Shown: positions 22,174 to 31,968, counted from the stretch's first letter. The stretch: 64,000 bases of DNA from Shimia haliotis (GCF_900114415.1 NZ_FOSZ01000001.1:868001-932000); one strand, 5' to 3'. Translations and numbers: made by a program. The notes: generated by a model from the sequence alone, not told the origin.

Positions 22174-23052
22174 ATGACCGCCCTGCCCGCCATCGCGCCC
22201 GACCAACCCATTCTTATCGCGGGTCCCACCGCTTCCGGCAAAAGCGCGCTGGCGCTTGAGATCGCCCAAGAACAGGGCGGTGTCGTGGTCAATGCCGACG
22301 CAATTCAGGTCTATGACAACTGGGATGTCTTGACCGCCCGCCCCCCAGCCGAAGACCTCGCCTGCGCGCCGCATCTTCTCTACGGCCATCACCCCTATGA
22401 CGCAGAATACTCTGTTGGCCACTGGCTGCGCGAGGTCGCCCCGTTGCTCACATCCGGTCCGCGTCCGATCATCACAGGCGGCACCGGCCTATATTTTACC
22501 GCCCTCACGCAGGGCCTTGCCGACATCCCCGCCACCCCGCCGGAATTGCGCGAAGCCGCCAATGCCCGAGTCGCCGCCGAGGGCTTTCAAGCGCTTCTGG
22601 CCGAGCTTGACGCGGAAACAACGGCCCGGATCGACACGCAAAACCCGATGCGTGTTCAACGCGCTTGGGAAGTTCTGACTGCCACCGGTCGCCCCCTTGC
22701 GGATTGGCAAGACAACACTCCCGCGCCGCTTCTGCCGCTTGCAGACACGATGCCAATTGTTTTTGACGTGGACAAAGACTGGCTCAACGCCCGCATCGCG
22801 CGCCGGTTTGATATGATGCTTGATCTTGGCGCTCTTGATGAGGCACGCGCCAACCTCCCCCTATTTGATGAACACCTGTTGTCGATGAAAGCCATCGGCG
22901 CACCGGAATTGATCGCGCACCTCCGCGGAGACATGTCTCTCGATCAGGCCCGTGAAGCGGCCACAATCGCCACCCGCCAGTTTGCCAAACGCCAGCGCAC
23001 CTGGTTTCGCTCAAAAATGGCGGATTGGGTCAAATTCACGCCCAACACCTAA
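22174..23052 (+). CDS. miaA: tRNA dimethylallyltransferase
   Basis: Adds an isopentenyl group to adenosine-37 of tRNAs reading UNN codons. The 292-residue protein has the P-loop [10 protein letters not shown] (about 12-21), the [11 protein letters not shown] catalytic aspartate block and [10 protein letters not shown]. The C-terminal basic region [12 protein letters not shown] binds tRNA. ATG at 22174; no strong ribosome site is visible. Confidence 0.96.
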   Translation: MTALPAIAPDQPILIAGPTASGKSALALEIAQEQGGVVVNADAIQVYDNWDVLTARPPAEDLACAPHLLYGHHPYDAEYSVGHWLREVAPLLTSGPRPIITGGTGLYFTALTQGLADIPATPPELREAANARVAAEGFQALLAELDAETTARIDTQNPMRVQRAWEVLTATGRPLADWQDNTPAPLLPLADTMPIVFDVDKDWLNARIARRFDMMLDLGALDEARANLPLFDEHLLSMKAIGAPELIAHLRGDMSLDQAREAATIATRQFAKRQRTWFRSKMADWVKFTPNT

Positions 23053-23132
23053 CCGAAAGCACAGGGCATCCCCTCAGTTGAGGATAGATCACAGTTGCAA
23101 TTTTCGGACAATTGTGGACATCTACCTCCGCT

Positions 23133-24137
23133 ATGGCAGGAAAAAATGTCAAAATACCGTCATTTATGACAAAATCCGGCATTGGCGGAATGGCGTCTCC
23201 ACCGCCAAAAACCACCGCGATTCCAAAGCCTTCGGCCAAGGCTCCACCCCGTGCGTCGACAATGGCCGGCCCGAAAGTCCCTACTCAAAACTCAGGCCAC
23301 AGTGCTGCGCGTGATCTGCACCCTGCGCCCCATCAAACCTTGCCGCAGCCGCTGGTGCATACGATTGCTCAACACACCGCAGGTGCGCCATGGATGCTGG
23401 AACTTCTGCACGTCCGCACGCATCACCTGCTGATCTGGACAACGCGCGGTCAGGGGCGTGTGCTGCTCAACGGCGTGCGACGGGGCTTTGGCACCCACAA
23501 CGCGATCTTTGCCCCCGCCGGCAAGCTGGTGTCCATTGAACTGGGCCTTCAGGTACAGGGCCTGGTCGCGCTGATCCCTGCGGATGAGCGGTTTTCTTTC
23601 CCCGACCGCGCGCAACATTTGCGCCTTCAGGACGGCACCGAGCAACTGGAATTCATCGCGATCCTCGATGCGTTGCGCCGTGAACTGCACGAAAACCGTC
23701 CCTTTATCGAAGACGCGCTGACTGCGCACACCCAACTGCTCTCGGTAACACTGCGCCGTGATTTGCTCACCGCCGGGGATCTGCCGCGCGCCAAAGCTGC
23801 GCAAACATTGGCCCGCGCCTATGGCGATTTGTTGTCCAAGCACTTCACCGAAGGGCATTCGATGGCTTGGTATGCCGACCAGCTTGGCGTGACGCCCACC
23901 CACTTGTCGCGCGTGTGCAAACAATCGGCCGGCATCACCGCGGCCGACATGCTCTCACAATTGGTGCAACACAGAGCGCGGCTCCTTTTGATCACCACAG
24001 ACCGGCCTATGCGCATCATTGCCCGCGATCTCGGCTTCGGCTCCGCAGCCTATTTTACCCGCTTCTGTCAACAACATTTCGGCGCGCCCCCGAGCCAGAT
24101 TCGCAAACAGGCCCGCCCCTCAAAACGCGCGCCCTGA
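23133..24137 (+). CDS. AraC-family transcriptional regulator
   Basis: Predicted cytoplasmic regulator. The C-terminal 100 residues form two helix-turn-helix motifs (MAWYADQLGVTPTHLSRVCK and RIIARDLGFGSAAYFTRFC), standard for AraC/XylS proteins; the middle looks like a cupin-type sensor. The first 55 or so residues are rich in Pro, Lys and Thr and do not look like a domain. Start is unsure: in-frame ATGs at 23133, 23166, 23190 and 23262 all lack a good ribosome site, and 23262 would remove most of the odd stretch. It precedes the ABC transporter genes, a possible target. Confidence 0.8.
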   Translation: MAGKNVKIPSFMTKSGIGGMASPPPKTTAIPKPSAKAPPRASTMAGPKVPTQNSGHSAARDLHPAPHQTLPQPLVHTIAQHTAGAPWMLELLHVRTHHLLIWTTRGQGRVLLNGVRRGFGTHNAIFAPAGKLVSIELGLQVQGLVALIPADERFSFPDRAQHLRLQDGTEQLEFIAILDALRRELHENRPFIEDALTAHTQLLSVTLRRDLLTAGDLPRAKAAQTLARAYGDLLSKHFTEGHSMAWYADQLGVTPTHLSRVCKQSAGITAADMLSQLVQHRARLLLITTDRPMRIIARDLGFGSAAYFTRFCQQHFGAPPSQIRKQARPSKRAP

Positions 24138-24368
24138 CCCAGCCTCCCATCTCCTACGAAGGCCAAACTCGACATGGCGATGTCGTTTTTAAACCCTCGA
24201 ATGACGATCACCGCCGTTGACGCGGCGTCCCAACCTGTGCCCGAATGAACCACAAGCCAACGGACCGGTGACATACGCCGGCCAAAGCCACCGCTCCCGA
24301 CCACGGGCCGGATGGCTCAACAGGGAACCGGCGCAGGCCTATAAGGATGCGTCTGACAAGGGGAGCAC

Positions 24369-25454
24369 ATGGGACTTTTCATCCTTCGGCGATTCGGGAT
24401 GATGCTGCTCACGGCACTTTGCCTGACTTACATCGTCTTCTTCATGACCAACCTTTATCCAAATCTGGAAAAGCTGGCCAAAACACAAGGGAACTTCCGC
24501 ATGTCGGAAGAGGCCGTCGACAGCTATCTCGGCGACCGCGGTTACCTGCAAGCCACCCCGATCAAGTATATGCAATGGCTCGGCGTTATGCCCGGCTTCT
24601 CCAAAGAACTTGAAGACGGTCGCATCGTCGGCAAATGCGTGCGCCCCGGCGTCGCGCCAGAAGACACCCCACGCTATTGCGGCATCCTGCAAGGCGATTG
24701 GGGCTTCTCCACCGTGTCCAAGGCCCCTGTCGCCGACGTGCTGGGCTCCCGCCTCGCCAATACCGGTAAGCTGATGTTCTGGGTCATGGTGGTTATGGTG
24801 CCCTCTGCTCTCATCATCGGCGTGTTGGCCGGCATGAAAGAAGGCTCGCGCACCGACCGCTCACTGTCGACCGTATCCATCCTGTCGACGTCCACCCCCG
24901 AATATGTCTCCGGTGTGATTTTCATCGCGTTGCTGGCCTCTACCCGCAACGGTCTGGGCCCGTGGCTACATGACATGGGGCTGATCGAAGCCAAGTCGCT
25001 TTTCAAAGGCACGGCCAAATCCGCCATGGATGACGCCAACCTGCGCAACTTCACGCTGCCGGTGATCACCATCGCGCTTTATGGCATGGGCTACATTGCC
25101 CGAATGACCCGCGCCTCCATGGCCGAAGTCATGACCGCGCAATACATCCGCACCGCCCGCCTCAAGGGTGTCAGCTTCCGCAATGTGGTGATGAAGCACG
25201 CATTGCGCAACGCGCTGATCGCGCCCTTCACCGTCATCATGCTGCAGTTCCCGTGGCTGTTGAACGGTGTTGTGATCGTCGAGTTCCTGTTTGCCTACAA
25301 CGGTTTTGGCATGCAGCTCGTGACCGCGGCAGGCAACAACGACATCGAAATGCTTCTCGCGGTTTCGGTGGTTTCCGTCTTTGTGGTGCTGGTGACACAG
25401 CTGATATCGGATATCGGCTACGTCTACCTCAACCCACGTATCCGTATTTCTTAA
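24369..25454 (+). CDS. peptide-type ABC transporter permease (DppB family)
   Basis: Inner-membrane permease subunit of a dipeptide/oligopeptide/nickel-class importer. The 361-residue protein has the usual N-terminal helix and a C-terminal block of about five helices with the ATPase-contact loop (EVMTAQYIRTARLKGVS). An extended loop of about 95 residues follows the first helix (28-125), with two cysteines (KCVRPG, RYCGIL). ATG at 24369 with AAGGGGAG upstream. No substrate-binding protein gene is found in the 231 bases before it. Confidence 0.9.
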   Translation: MGLFILRRFGMMLLTALCLTYIVFFMTNLYPNLEKLAKTQGNFRMSEEAVDSYLGDRGYLQATPIKYMQWLGVMPGFSKELEDGRIVGKCVRPGVAPEDTPRYCGILQGDWGFSTVSKAPVADVLGSRLANTGKLMFWVMVVMVPSALIIGVLAGMKEGSRTDRSLSTVSILSTSTPEYVSGVIFIALLASTRNGLGPWLHDMGLIEAKSLFKGTAKSAMDDANLRNFTLPVITIALYGMGYIARMTRASMAEVMTAQYIRTARLKGVSFRNVVMKHALRNALIAPFTVIMLQFPWLLNGVVIVEFLFAYNGFGMQLVTAAGNNDIEMLLAVSVVSVFVVLVTQLISDIGYVYLNPRIRIS

Positions 25455-25469
25455 GGGAGGGTCTGAGAC

Positions 25470-26921
25470 ATGGAACCATTGACCTGGACAGGCTCTTTCG
25501 GAAGCATAATCGATCCGGTTTTCCAACTGGTCGGTTTGCTGTTCATCGTCGCCGTTGCGGCACAATTCATCGGCGCCTACGTGTTCGCGCCCATTAATGA
25601 CGAGGTGCACGTCGACGGCACAATCACACGTGACCGTGGCGCCAACGCCATAATCGGCACCGCCGTTCGCAGCCTGCTGCTGGCGCTCTGTGCGTTGGCC
25701 GCCATCTATATAGTCGCAGGTGTTTTTGCCCCGATCGGCAAAGTTGGCATCATCGGCGCAGTCGCCAAACAATTCGCGCCAGTCTGGATTGCACTTGTGG
25801 CAACCTTCTTGCTGTCGATCAGCTACAAACGTCGCCTCGGCCTTTATGGCAAACTCTTTGACAGCACCGTTGGCATGATCGGCTACGCCCTTTTGATGTT
25901 CTGGGTGTACACAGCGCTCTTCGTGGGCGTCTTTGACATGATCGCCGTGAACGACCCGCTCACGCAGCTCTCTGGCATGAAGAACAAACTGCCTGGCACC
26001 CCGCTGCGGTCGGTCGAAGAAGGCCAATACGCCTATTATCTTCTGGGCGGAGACAACCTCGCGCGCGATGTTTTCTCGCGCATGGTGCATGGCTCGGTTG
26101 TGGTGATCCTAATTGCACCGCTGGCCACGCTATTTGCCTTTATGGTTGGCATCACGCTGGGCCTTCCGGCGGGCTATCTGGGCGGCAAGCTCGACACCTT
26201 CTTGTCGTTCCTTGCAAACCTCGTTCTGGCCTTTCCGGTGATCTTGTTGTTCTACCTCTTGGTAACGCCCGAGATCGTGGCCACAGGCATTCCCAACTAT
26301 ATGGCGATGATCCTCTTTGTCTTCCCGATCATCTTCTTTGCGGTCTTGTTGAACTCGCGGTTCTACACCCGCCCCCATCTGCGCAACCCGCTGCTGGCAG
26401 GGGTTATGCTGGTGATGATCTGGACCTATCTCTGCGCCATCTCGGCAGAGGGCACGGTGATCAACATCCTGCCACCCACTCTGGATTTGTTCGATATCGA
26501 CAGCGGTATCCTCGTGGTCTTTGTCTCCGTGGTTTTTGTGAACTCGCCCACAGTGTTCCGCATTGTGCGGGGTCTGGTGCTGGACATCCACACCCGCGAC
26601 TATGTGGCCGCCGCCCAAACCCGTGGCGAAGGCAAATGGTACATCATGCTTTGGGAAATGCTGCCCAACGCACGTGGGCCTCTGATTGTCGATTTCTGCC
26701 TGCGCATTGGCTACACCACGATCCTGCTCGGCACCCTCGGTTTCTTCGGCCTCGGTCTGGAAAGCGAAAGCCCGAATTGGGGCAACACGATCAACGACGG
26801 GCGCAAGCTGCTGGCGATCTACCCCCACCCAGCACTGGTACCGGCGTTGTCGCTGCTGAGCCTCGTTCTGGGACTCAACCTGCTGGCAGACGGCCTGCGC
26901 GAGGAAAGCCTGCGTGACTGA
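25470..26921 (+). CDS. peptide-type ABC transporter permease (DppC family) with N-terminal extension
   Basis: Second permease of the same importer, 15 bases downstream. The last 280 residues match DppC-type permeases, with the EAA-like loop (DYVAAAQTRGEGKWYIMLWEM cut to its core VAAAQTRGE) and FFGLGLESESPNWG near the end. The 483-residue length exceeds the usual 290-320: the first 180 residues add about four predicted helices, so this subunit would have roughly ten. The function of the extension is unknown. Confidence 0.88.
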   Translation: MEPLTWTGSFGSIIDPVFQLVGLLFIVAVAAQFIGAYVFAPINDEVHVDGTITRDRGANAIIGTAVRSLLLALCALAAIYIVAGVFAPIGKVGIIGAVAKQFAPVWIALVATFLLSISYKRRLGLYGKLFDSTVGMIGYALLMFWVYTALFVGVFDMIAVNDPLTQLSGMKNKLPGTPLRSVEEGQYAYYLLGGDNLARDVFSRMVHGSVVVILIAPLATLFAFMVGITLGLPAGYLGGKLDTFLSFLANLVLAFPVILLFYLLVTPEIVATGIPNYMAMILFVFPIIFFAVLLNSRFYTRPHLRNPLLAGVMLVMIWTYLCAISAEGTVINILPPTLDLFDIDSGILVVFVSVVFVNSPTVFRIVRGLVLDIHTRDYVAAAQTRGEGKWYIMLWEMLPNARGPLIVDFCLRIGYTTILLGTLGFFGLGLESESPNWGNTINDGRKLLAIYPHPALVPALSLLSLVLGLNLLADGLREESLRD

Positions 26922-26928
26922 TGAGATG

Positions 26929-26974
26929 GTGCGGGGCCAGCCCCCGCACCCCCAAAGTATTTTTTGCAAGATGA
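26929..26974 (+). repeat. dispersed intergenic palindromic repeat, copy 1
   Basis: GTGCGGGG (26929-26936) and CCCCGCAC (26942-26949) form a perfect stem, followed by a CCCCCAAAGTATTTTTTGC tail. The same GGGGCCAGCCCC core and a CACCCC...GTATTT tail recur at 51297-51352. It sits inside the ABC operon between permease and ATPase genes, where hairpin plus U run could also lower downstream expression. Confidence 0.6.
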
Positions 26975-27010
26975 CGCGGCACTTACCGCCATCCCCGAAG
27001 GGAGAGCAAA

Positions 27011-29098
27011 ATGAGTAAAATGGCAGACTACGAAGGCCCCATTCTGGAAATCGACCGCCTGTCGATTTCCTTCTTCACCCGCCTGCGGGAAATCCCCGCG
27101 GTGATGGACTTTTCGGTCCGCGTGATGCCGGGCGAGGCCGTTGGCCTTGTCGGCGAATCCGGCTGCGGCAAATCCACCGTGGCGCTGGGCGTCATGCAAG
27201 ACCTCGGCAAGAACGGCAAAGTGGTCGGCGGCTCAATCAAGTTCAAAGGCCGCGACCTCTCGGAAATGTCCGAAGAGGAACTGCGCGACGTACGCGGCAA
27301 CGAAATCGCCATGATCTATCAGGAGCCAATGGCCTCTCTCAATCCGGCCATGAAGATCGGCAAACAGCTGATGGAAGTGCCCATGATCCATGAGGGTGTC
27401 AGCAAAGAAGAGGCCTACAGCCGCGCGCTGGAGGTGGTCACAGACGTGCGCCTGCCGGACCCCGAACGCATGCTCAACAGCTACCCGCACCAGCTTTCCG
27501 GTGGTCAGCAGCAGCGTATCGTGATCGCCATGGCCTTGATGTCCAAACCGGCGCTCCTGATCCTTGACGAGCCAACCACCGCGCTTGACGTGACCGTCGA
27601 AGCGGCTGTTGTCGAACTGGTCAAGGATCTCGGCAAGAAATACGGCACATCCATGCTGTTCATCTCCCACAACCTCGGTCTGGTTCTCGAAACCTGCGAC
27701 CGCTTGTGCGTGATGTATTCCGGCGAAGCGGTGGAACGCGGCTCTATTGAAGACGTGTTTGACGACATGCAGCACCCTTATACGCAGGCGCTCTTCCGCT
27801 CGATCCCCCTGCCTGGGGCCGACAAAAACGCGCGTCCGCTTGTGGCCATTCCCGGCAACTTCCCCCTGCCCCATGAACGCCCACCCGGTTGTAACTTTGG
27901 CCCGCGCTGCGATTACTTCGAAGAAGGTCGCTGTGACGCGCAGGATATCCCGATGGTCAACGTCCACGGATTTGAACGCCACTCTACGCGCTGTCTGAAA
28001 TCTGAGGAAATCGACTGGAACGCACCGATCACCGTAGGTGAGCAAAAGGAAAAAGCCCCAATAGGCGAAGTTGTTCTAAAAATGGACAACCTCAAGAAAT
28101 ACTACGAAGTGGCCGCCAACGCGCTTTTCGGAGGGGGCGAAACCAAAGTGGTGAAGGCCAACGAAACTCTGAGTTTTGAGGCCCATGAAAGTGAAACCCT
28201 CGCCATCGTGGGCGAATCCGGTTGCGGCAAATCCACCTTCGCCAAGGTTCTTATGGGACTGGAAACCGCGACCGAAGGCAAAATCCTTTTGGATGGTGGC
28301 GAAATTCAGGACACCGCCATTCAGGCCCGCGACACCAAGACCGTCGCCGACGTGCAGATGGTGTTCCAGAACCCCTTTGACACGCTCAACCCGTCGATGA
28401 CCGTCGGCCGTCAGATCATGCGTGCTCTGGAAATTTTCGGGATTGGCGAAAACGAGGCCGGACGTCGCAAAAGGATGCTGGAACTGCTCGATCTGGTCAA
28501 ACTGCCCCGCGCCTTTGCCGACCGCATGCCACGTCAGCTCTCGGGTGGTCAGAAGCAACGTGTCGGCATCGCCCGCGCCTTTGCCGGCGGCGCACGAATT
28601 GTGGTCGCCGACGAGCCGGTCTCCGCGCTCGACGTGTCGGTTCAGGCCGCCGTGACGGACCTTCTGATGGAGATCCAGCGTGAAGAGAAAACCACTCTGC
28701 TGTTTATCTCCCACGACCTCAGCATCGTGCGCTATCTCTCTGATCGGGTGATGGTGATGTACCTCGGGCACGTCGTTGAAATGGGCACCACCGATCAGGT
28801 GTTCTCGCCCCCCTACCACCCCTACACCGAGGCGCTTCTCTCCGCTGTTCCAATCGCCGACACCTCGGTCGAGAAAGAGCACATCGTGCTTGAGGGCGAC
28901 ATCCCGTCCGCCATGAACCCGCCCCCCGGCTGCCCGTTCCAGACGCGCTGCCGCTGGAAATCAGAAGTGCCTGGCGGGCTCTGCGAGAAAGAGGTGCCAC
29001 CGGTGCGAATGCTCGAAGGCGAGCATCAGGTCAAATGCCACCTTGCAGATGACATCCTTGCGCGCATGACGCCTGTGATCAAAATCGCTGCAGAGTAA
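27011..29098 (+). CDS. tandem ABC ATPase of the peptide-type importer
   Basis: A fused DppD-DppF type energy subunit of 695 residues. Each half has Walker A GESGCGKST, a signature (LSGGQQQR near 165, LSGGQKQR near 512) and the oligopeptide C-terminal module with a cysteine cluster (CNFGPRCDYF; CPFQTRCRWK). One protein therefore supplies both ATP sites. It follows the second permease by 89 bases containing a palindromic repeat. With the two permeases it makes a complete membrane core but without a binding protein. Confidence 0.93.
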   Translation: MSKMADYEGPILEIDRLSISFFTRLREIPAVMDFSVRVMPGEAVGLVGESGCGKSTVALGVMQDLGKNGKVVGGSIKFKGRDLSEMSEEELRDVRGNEIAMIYQEPMASLNPAMKIGKQLMEVPMIHEGVSKEEAYSRALEVVTDVRLPDPERMLNSYPHQLSGGQQQRIVIAMALMSKPALLILDEPTTALDVTVEAAVVELVKDLGKKYGTSMLFISHNLGLVLETCDRLCVMYSGEAVERGSIEDVFDDMQHPYTQALFRSIPLPGADKNARPLVAIPGNFPLPHERPPGCNFGPRCDYFEEGRCDAQDIPMVNVHGFERHSTRCLKSEEIDWNAPITVGEQKEKAPIGEVVLKMDNLKKYYEVAANALFGGGETKVVKANETLSFEAHESETLAIVGESGCGKSTFAKVLMGLETATEGKILLDGGEIQDTAIQARDTKTVADVQMVFQNPFDTLNPSMTVGRQIMRALEIFGIGENEAGRRKRMLELLDLVKLPRAFADRMPRQLSGGQKQRVGIARAFAGGARIVVADEPVSALDVSVQAAVTDLLMEIQREEKTTLLFISHDLSIVRYLSDRVMVMYLGHVVEMGTTDQVFSPPYHPYTEALLSAVPIADTSVEKEHIVLEGDIPSAMNPPPGCPFQTRCRWKSEVPGGLCEKEVPPVRMLEGEHQVKCHLADDILARMTPVIKIAAE

Positions 29099-29113
29099 AA
29101 CCGGCAAGACATC

Positions 29114-29149
29114 AAAAAAGGGCGGTGCCATCCGGCGCCGCCCCTTTTT
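29114..29149. terminator. bidirectional intrinsic terminator
   Basis: Stem 29120-29129 pairs with 29134-29143 (one G-U pair), with six A on the left and five T on the right. It serves both the ABC ATPase gene and the facing M20 peptidase gene. Confidence 0.85.
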
Positions 29150-29169
29150 GTTTCCGAGTGTCTGCTGGT

Positions 29170-30639
29170 TCAGCCGTCGACGCCCATCATGATCTGTGCG
29201 TAAAACTGCACCGCACGTTCCAGATCGGCAATCGACACCCTCTCGTTGATGCCATGGATGCGCGACAGGTCATCAGGACCAAAGGTCATCGGATTGAACC
29301 TGTAACTGTCGTCCGAAATCTTGGAGAAATGTTTGCTGTCCGTGCCGGCAACAGTTAGCCCCGGCACAAGGATCACATCGCCAAACGCACCCAAAGTGGC
29401 CTGTGCAAGTAATTGAAATCCTTCACTTTCCGAGCTTGACACAGGGCTAGGCAAGGTCGGCTCGCCACGTACAGATACCTCGACGTCCGGATCATCAATG
29501 ACGCTTTCCACATGTGCGATCACGCTTTCCACTGTGTCTCGCGGATGTATGCGGAAATTGACCACCGCAACGGCCTCGGTCGGCAATACATTTTCGGTCA
29601 AAGACGCTTGCAACATGGTTGGCGCTGTTGTTGTGCGCATCATCGCATTGGTCGGGCCTGAGCCCGACAAGACGCCCTCCAGCACCGGCCGGAACAGCCA
29701 CTGGTTTGCGAACAAAACACGCTGCACCATGCCAAACTCCGGCGCCACAGCATCGAAGAACTCCGCTGTGGCGTCGGTCAATCCACCTGGCACCGGATTG
29801 GCCATCAACCGCTCCACGGCCACCGCAAGCGAGCCCACAGCCGTTTCACTTGGCGGCAAGGACGAATGCCCGCCCGTCGCCTTGGCCGTGATGTTGAGCG
29901 TCACATAGCCTTTTTCTGCCACGTTGATCGACGCCACTGGAGCGGGCAATCCCGGCAGCACATCATCCAGTACCATAGAGCCTTCGTCCAGCGACCACGC
30001 CATCTGCACACCACGCGATCCCAGCAGTTCCACCGCCGCGCCTGCGCCATTCGCACCGCCAATTTCCTCGTCATGACCAAAGATGAAATAGATGGTGCGC
30101 TCGGGCTGGAACCCTTCCGCAATCAGCATCTCTGCCGCTTCCAAAAGGCCAATCACGCCGATCTTGTCATCAATCGTGCCGCGCCCCCAGACGAATTCCG
30201 CATCCGTTTCGCCGGCAAAAGGCGCGTGGGTCCAACGCTCCCGCTCGGCCTCGGGTGCCGGCACAACGTCATAGTGGCCGGTCATCAACACCGGTTGGGC
30301 ATCGGCATTCTTTCCGGTCCACTTATAGATCGGCGTCAGGTTTGCCATTTCCCGATCCATAGTGGAGTGAACGGCCGGATATGTGGTTTCGATCCACTCA
30401 AGAAACCCGCGAAATTGCCCCTCTGCCAAGGGATCGACAAGGTGCTGCGCCACGGTTTCATATGTCACAGCCTCGGCCATATTGGCCACGATACGGTCCA
30501 CATCGACCGTGACCGGCGTCATCGCCGCAGCATCCGCTGGCGCATAGTCCGGCGCTTTATAAAGTGCTGTTTTCACAGCAATAACAAGGATCAACGCCGC
30601 AAGCGCCAAGCCCAGAATTTTTAGAATTCGTAGAGTCAT
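29170..30639 (-). CDS. M20-family metallopeptidase (PM20D1-like)
   Basis: Predicted membrane-anchored zinc peptidase of the M20 family. Residues 5-25 form an N-terminal hydrophobic helix, so the enzyme probably faces the periplasm. Metal ligands are seen in GHYDVVPAP, RGTIDDKIG (Asp), GHDEEIGG (Glu pair) and the C-terminal GTDSKHF; a dimerisation domain lies between. The 489-residue length fits the carboxypeptidase S/PM20D1 group rather than dipeptidases of the cytoplasm. It faces the peptide transporter genes across a shared terminator, suggesting that it may trim peptides for uptake. Substrate is unknown. Confidence 0.85.
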   Translation of the reverse strand: MTLRILKILGLALAALILVIAVKTALYKAPDYAPADAAAMTPVTVDVDRIVANMAEAVTYETVAQHLVDPLAEGQFRGFLEWIETTYPAVHSTMDREMANLTPIYKWTGKNADAQPVLMTGHYDVVPAPEAERERWTHAPFAGETDAEFVWGRGTIDDKIGVIGLLEAAEMLIAEGFQPERTIYFIFGHDEEIGGANGAGAAVELLGSRGVQMAWSLDEGSMVLDDVLPGLPAPVASINVAEKGYVTLNITAKATGGHSSLPPSETAVGSLAVAVERLMANPVPGGLTDATAEFFDAVAPEFGMVQRVLFANQWLFRPVLEGVLSGSGPTNAMMRTTTAPTMLQASLTENVLPTEAVAVVNFRIHPRDTVESVIAHVESVIDDPDVEVSVRGEPTLPSPVSSSESEGFQLLAQATLGAFGDVILVPGLTVAGTDSKHFSKISDDSYRFNPMTFGPDDLSRIHGINERVSIADLERAVQFYAQIMMGVDG

Positions 30640-30720
30640 CCGTCCCTCTCCCCAGAGCGATTTTCGTCACCATAAAGGGAGAGAACACCTCAAGGCAAAG
30701 ACGCCCCGACGTCACCCGCC

Positions 30721-31851
30721 TTATTGAAGAAGGTGCTCATAGCGCGCATCCGTTAGTGTTTTCATAAACGCCACCAACGCATCGATCCGCTTGTCATCCA
30801 GCGCCGGCCCTTCGGTCAGCTCTTCGACCGAAAGTGAATGCATGACTTCAGGTACCCGCCATTTCGCTCCAGTCTCAGGATTGATCTGTCGCTTTTCGTC
30901 CTTGGAGTTGTACTTGTTATAAAACAGCACAACAGTACGCAGGTCCTCAAAAACCCCGTTGTGCATATAGGGCCCTGTGACGGCCACATTGCGCAGCGTC
31001 GGCGTACGGAACTTGCCCATATGTTTGGTTTTTTTGACTTCAGGATTGCTCAACAACCCCTTGTCAATGCTGCCTTTTGCGCCACTCACTTCCCGCGCTA
31101 CTACATTCACCGGCACCCCGATATTATGGTACTCATAGTTGGTGAAAGTCTCTTTCTGGTGCGTCTGGCTCGACCGCAATTGATGGCACTCCGCACAGTT
31201 GGTGAACTGCTCGGAGAAGAACAACACGCGGCCCAGTTCTTCTTCCTTGGTGAATTCCACTTCCCCCCGCAAATAGCGATCATACTTGCTGTCAAATGGC
31301 GCGAACACGTCGGTGCGCTCAAAGGCAGCAATGGCCTGAGTCATCGCCGAGTAGCCCGCCTCTGCATCCTCAAGCACACCAGGCGCAAACAACGCCTCCA
31401 TGCTGATCACATAGTCCGGGTTTTCCTTCAGTCGCGCGACAACCGCAGGCTTGTCGGCCATGCCCATCTCGACAGGGTTCAACGGCGGCCCTCCCGCCTG
31501 ATCCTCAAGCGTGTTGGCCCGCCCGTCCCAGAACAGTCCCCCAGCCGCATCGCCATCCCATTCAAGGTCAAACTCCGGCACAAAGGCCGCATAACTCGCC
31601 GTCGGCGTGTTGCGATCACCCAGCGAAACTCCATCGTCGCCCAAAGACACCGCGCGCCCCGCGTCCGTTTCGCGCGGATCAACAAAAGCCATCTCGGGAT
31701 CATGGCATGTCGCGCAGGATTGCGTCCTGTTCAACGACAGGTTTTCATCGTGAAACAGCGCTTCTCCGAGAGTTTCCAAACTGTTGTAAGATTCTGCAAT
31801 CGCCATCGGAGCAAAAAGAGAGAGCGAAATTGCCGTGCGGATCAGGGACAT
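30721..31851 (-). CDS. di-heme cytochrome c peroxidase family protein
   Basis: Predicted periplasmic peroxidase of the CcpA/MauG superfamily that reduces hydrogen peroxide with electrons from cytochrome c. The 376-residue protein has a signal peptide (cleavage near AIA-ES, residue 19) and two heme sites, CATCH near residue 46 and CAECH near 220. FNR-like dyads lie 30-75 bp upstream, fitting control by low oxygen. Classical peroxidase and MauG-like roles cannot be told apart from sequence. Confidence 0.88.
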   Translation of the reverse strand: MSLIRTAISLSLFAPMAIAESYNSLETLGEALFHDENLSLNRTQSCATCHDPEMAFVDPRETDAGRAVSLGDDGVSLGDRNTPTASYAAFVPEFDLEWDGDAAGGLFWDGRANTLEDQAGGPPLNPVEMGMADKPAVVARLKENPDYVISMEALFAPGVLEDAEAGYSAMTQAIAAFERTDVFAPFDSKYDRYLRGEVEFTKEEELGRVLFFSEQFTNCAECHQLRSSQTHQKETFTNYEYHNIGVPVNVVAREVSGAKGSIDKGLLSNPEVKKTKHMGKFRTPTLRNVAVTGPYMHNGVFEDLRTVVLFYNKYNSKDEKRQINPETGAKWRVPEVMHSLSVEELTEGPALDDKRIDALVAFMKTLTDARYEHLLQ

Positions 31852-31881
31852 AAACAGCAGCCTTCGATAGAATTTGGACCA

Positions 31882-31925
31882 TGACCTACGTCACAATCGC
31901 ATCGCGCGTATTTGAGCGACATCAA
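31882..31925 (-). promoter_or_regulatory. FNR/CRP-family sites upstream of the peroxidase gene
   Basis: TTGAG-CGAC-ATCAA at 31912-31925 matches the FNR consensus TTGAT-N4-ATCAA with one mismatch. A second dyad TGAC-CTAC-GTCA lies at 31882-31893. Both are in the gap before the peroxidase start at 31851. FnrL or a related regulator is inferred. Confidence 0.5.
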
Positions 31926-31968
31926 TAACCGACAAAAACTATCTGGAAAAGGGCGGATTGCACAACCG

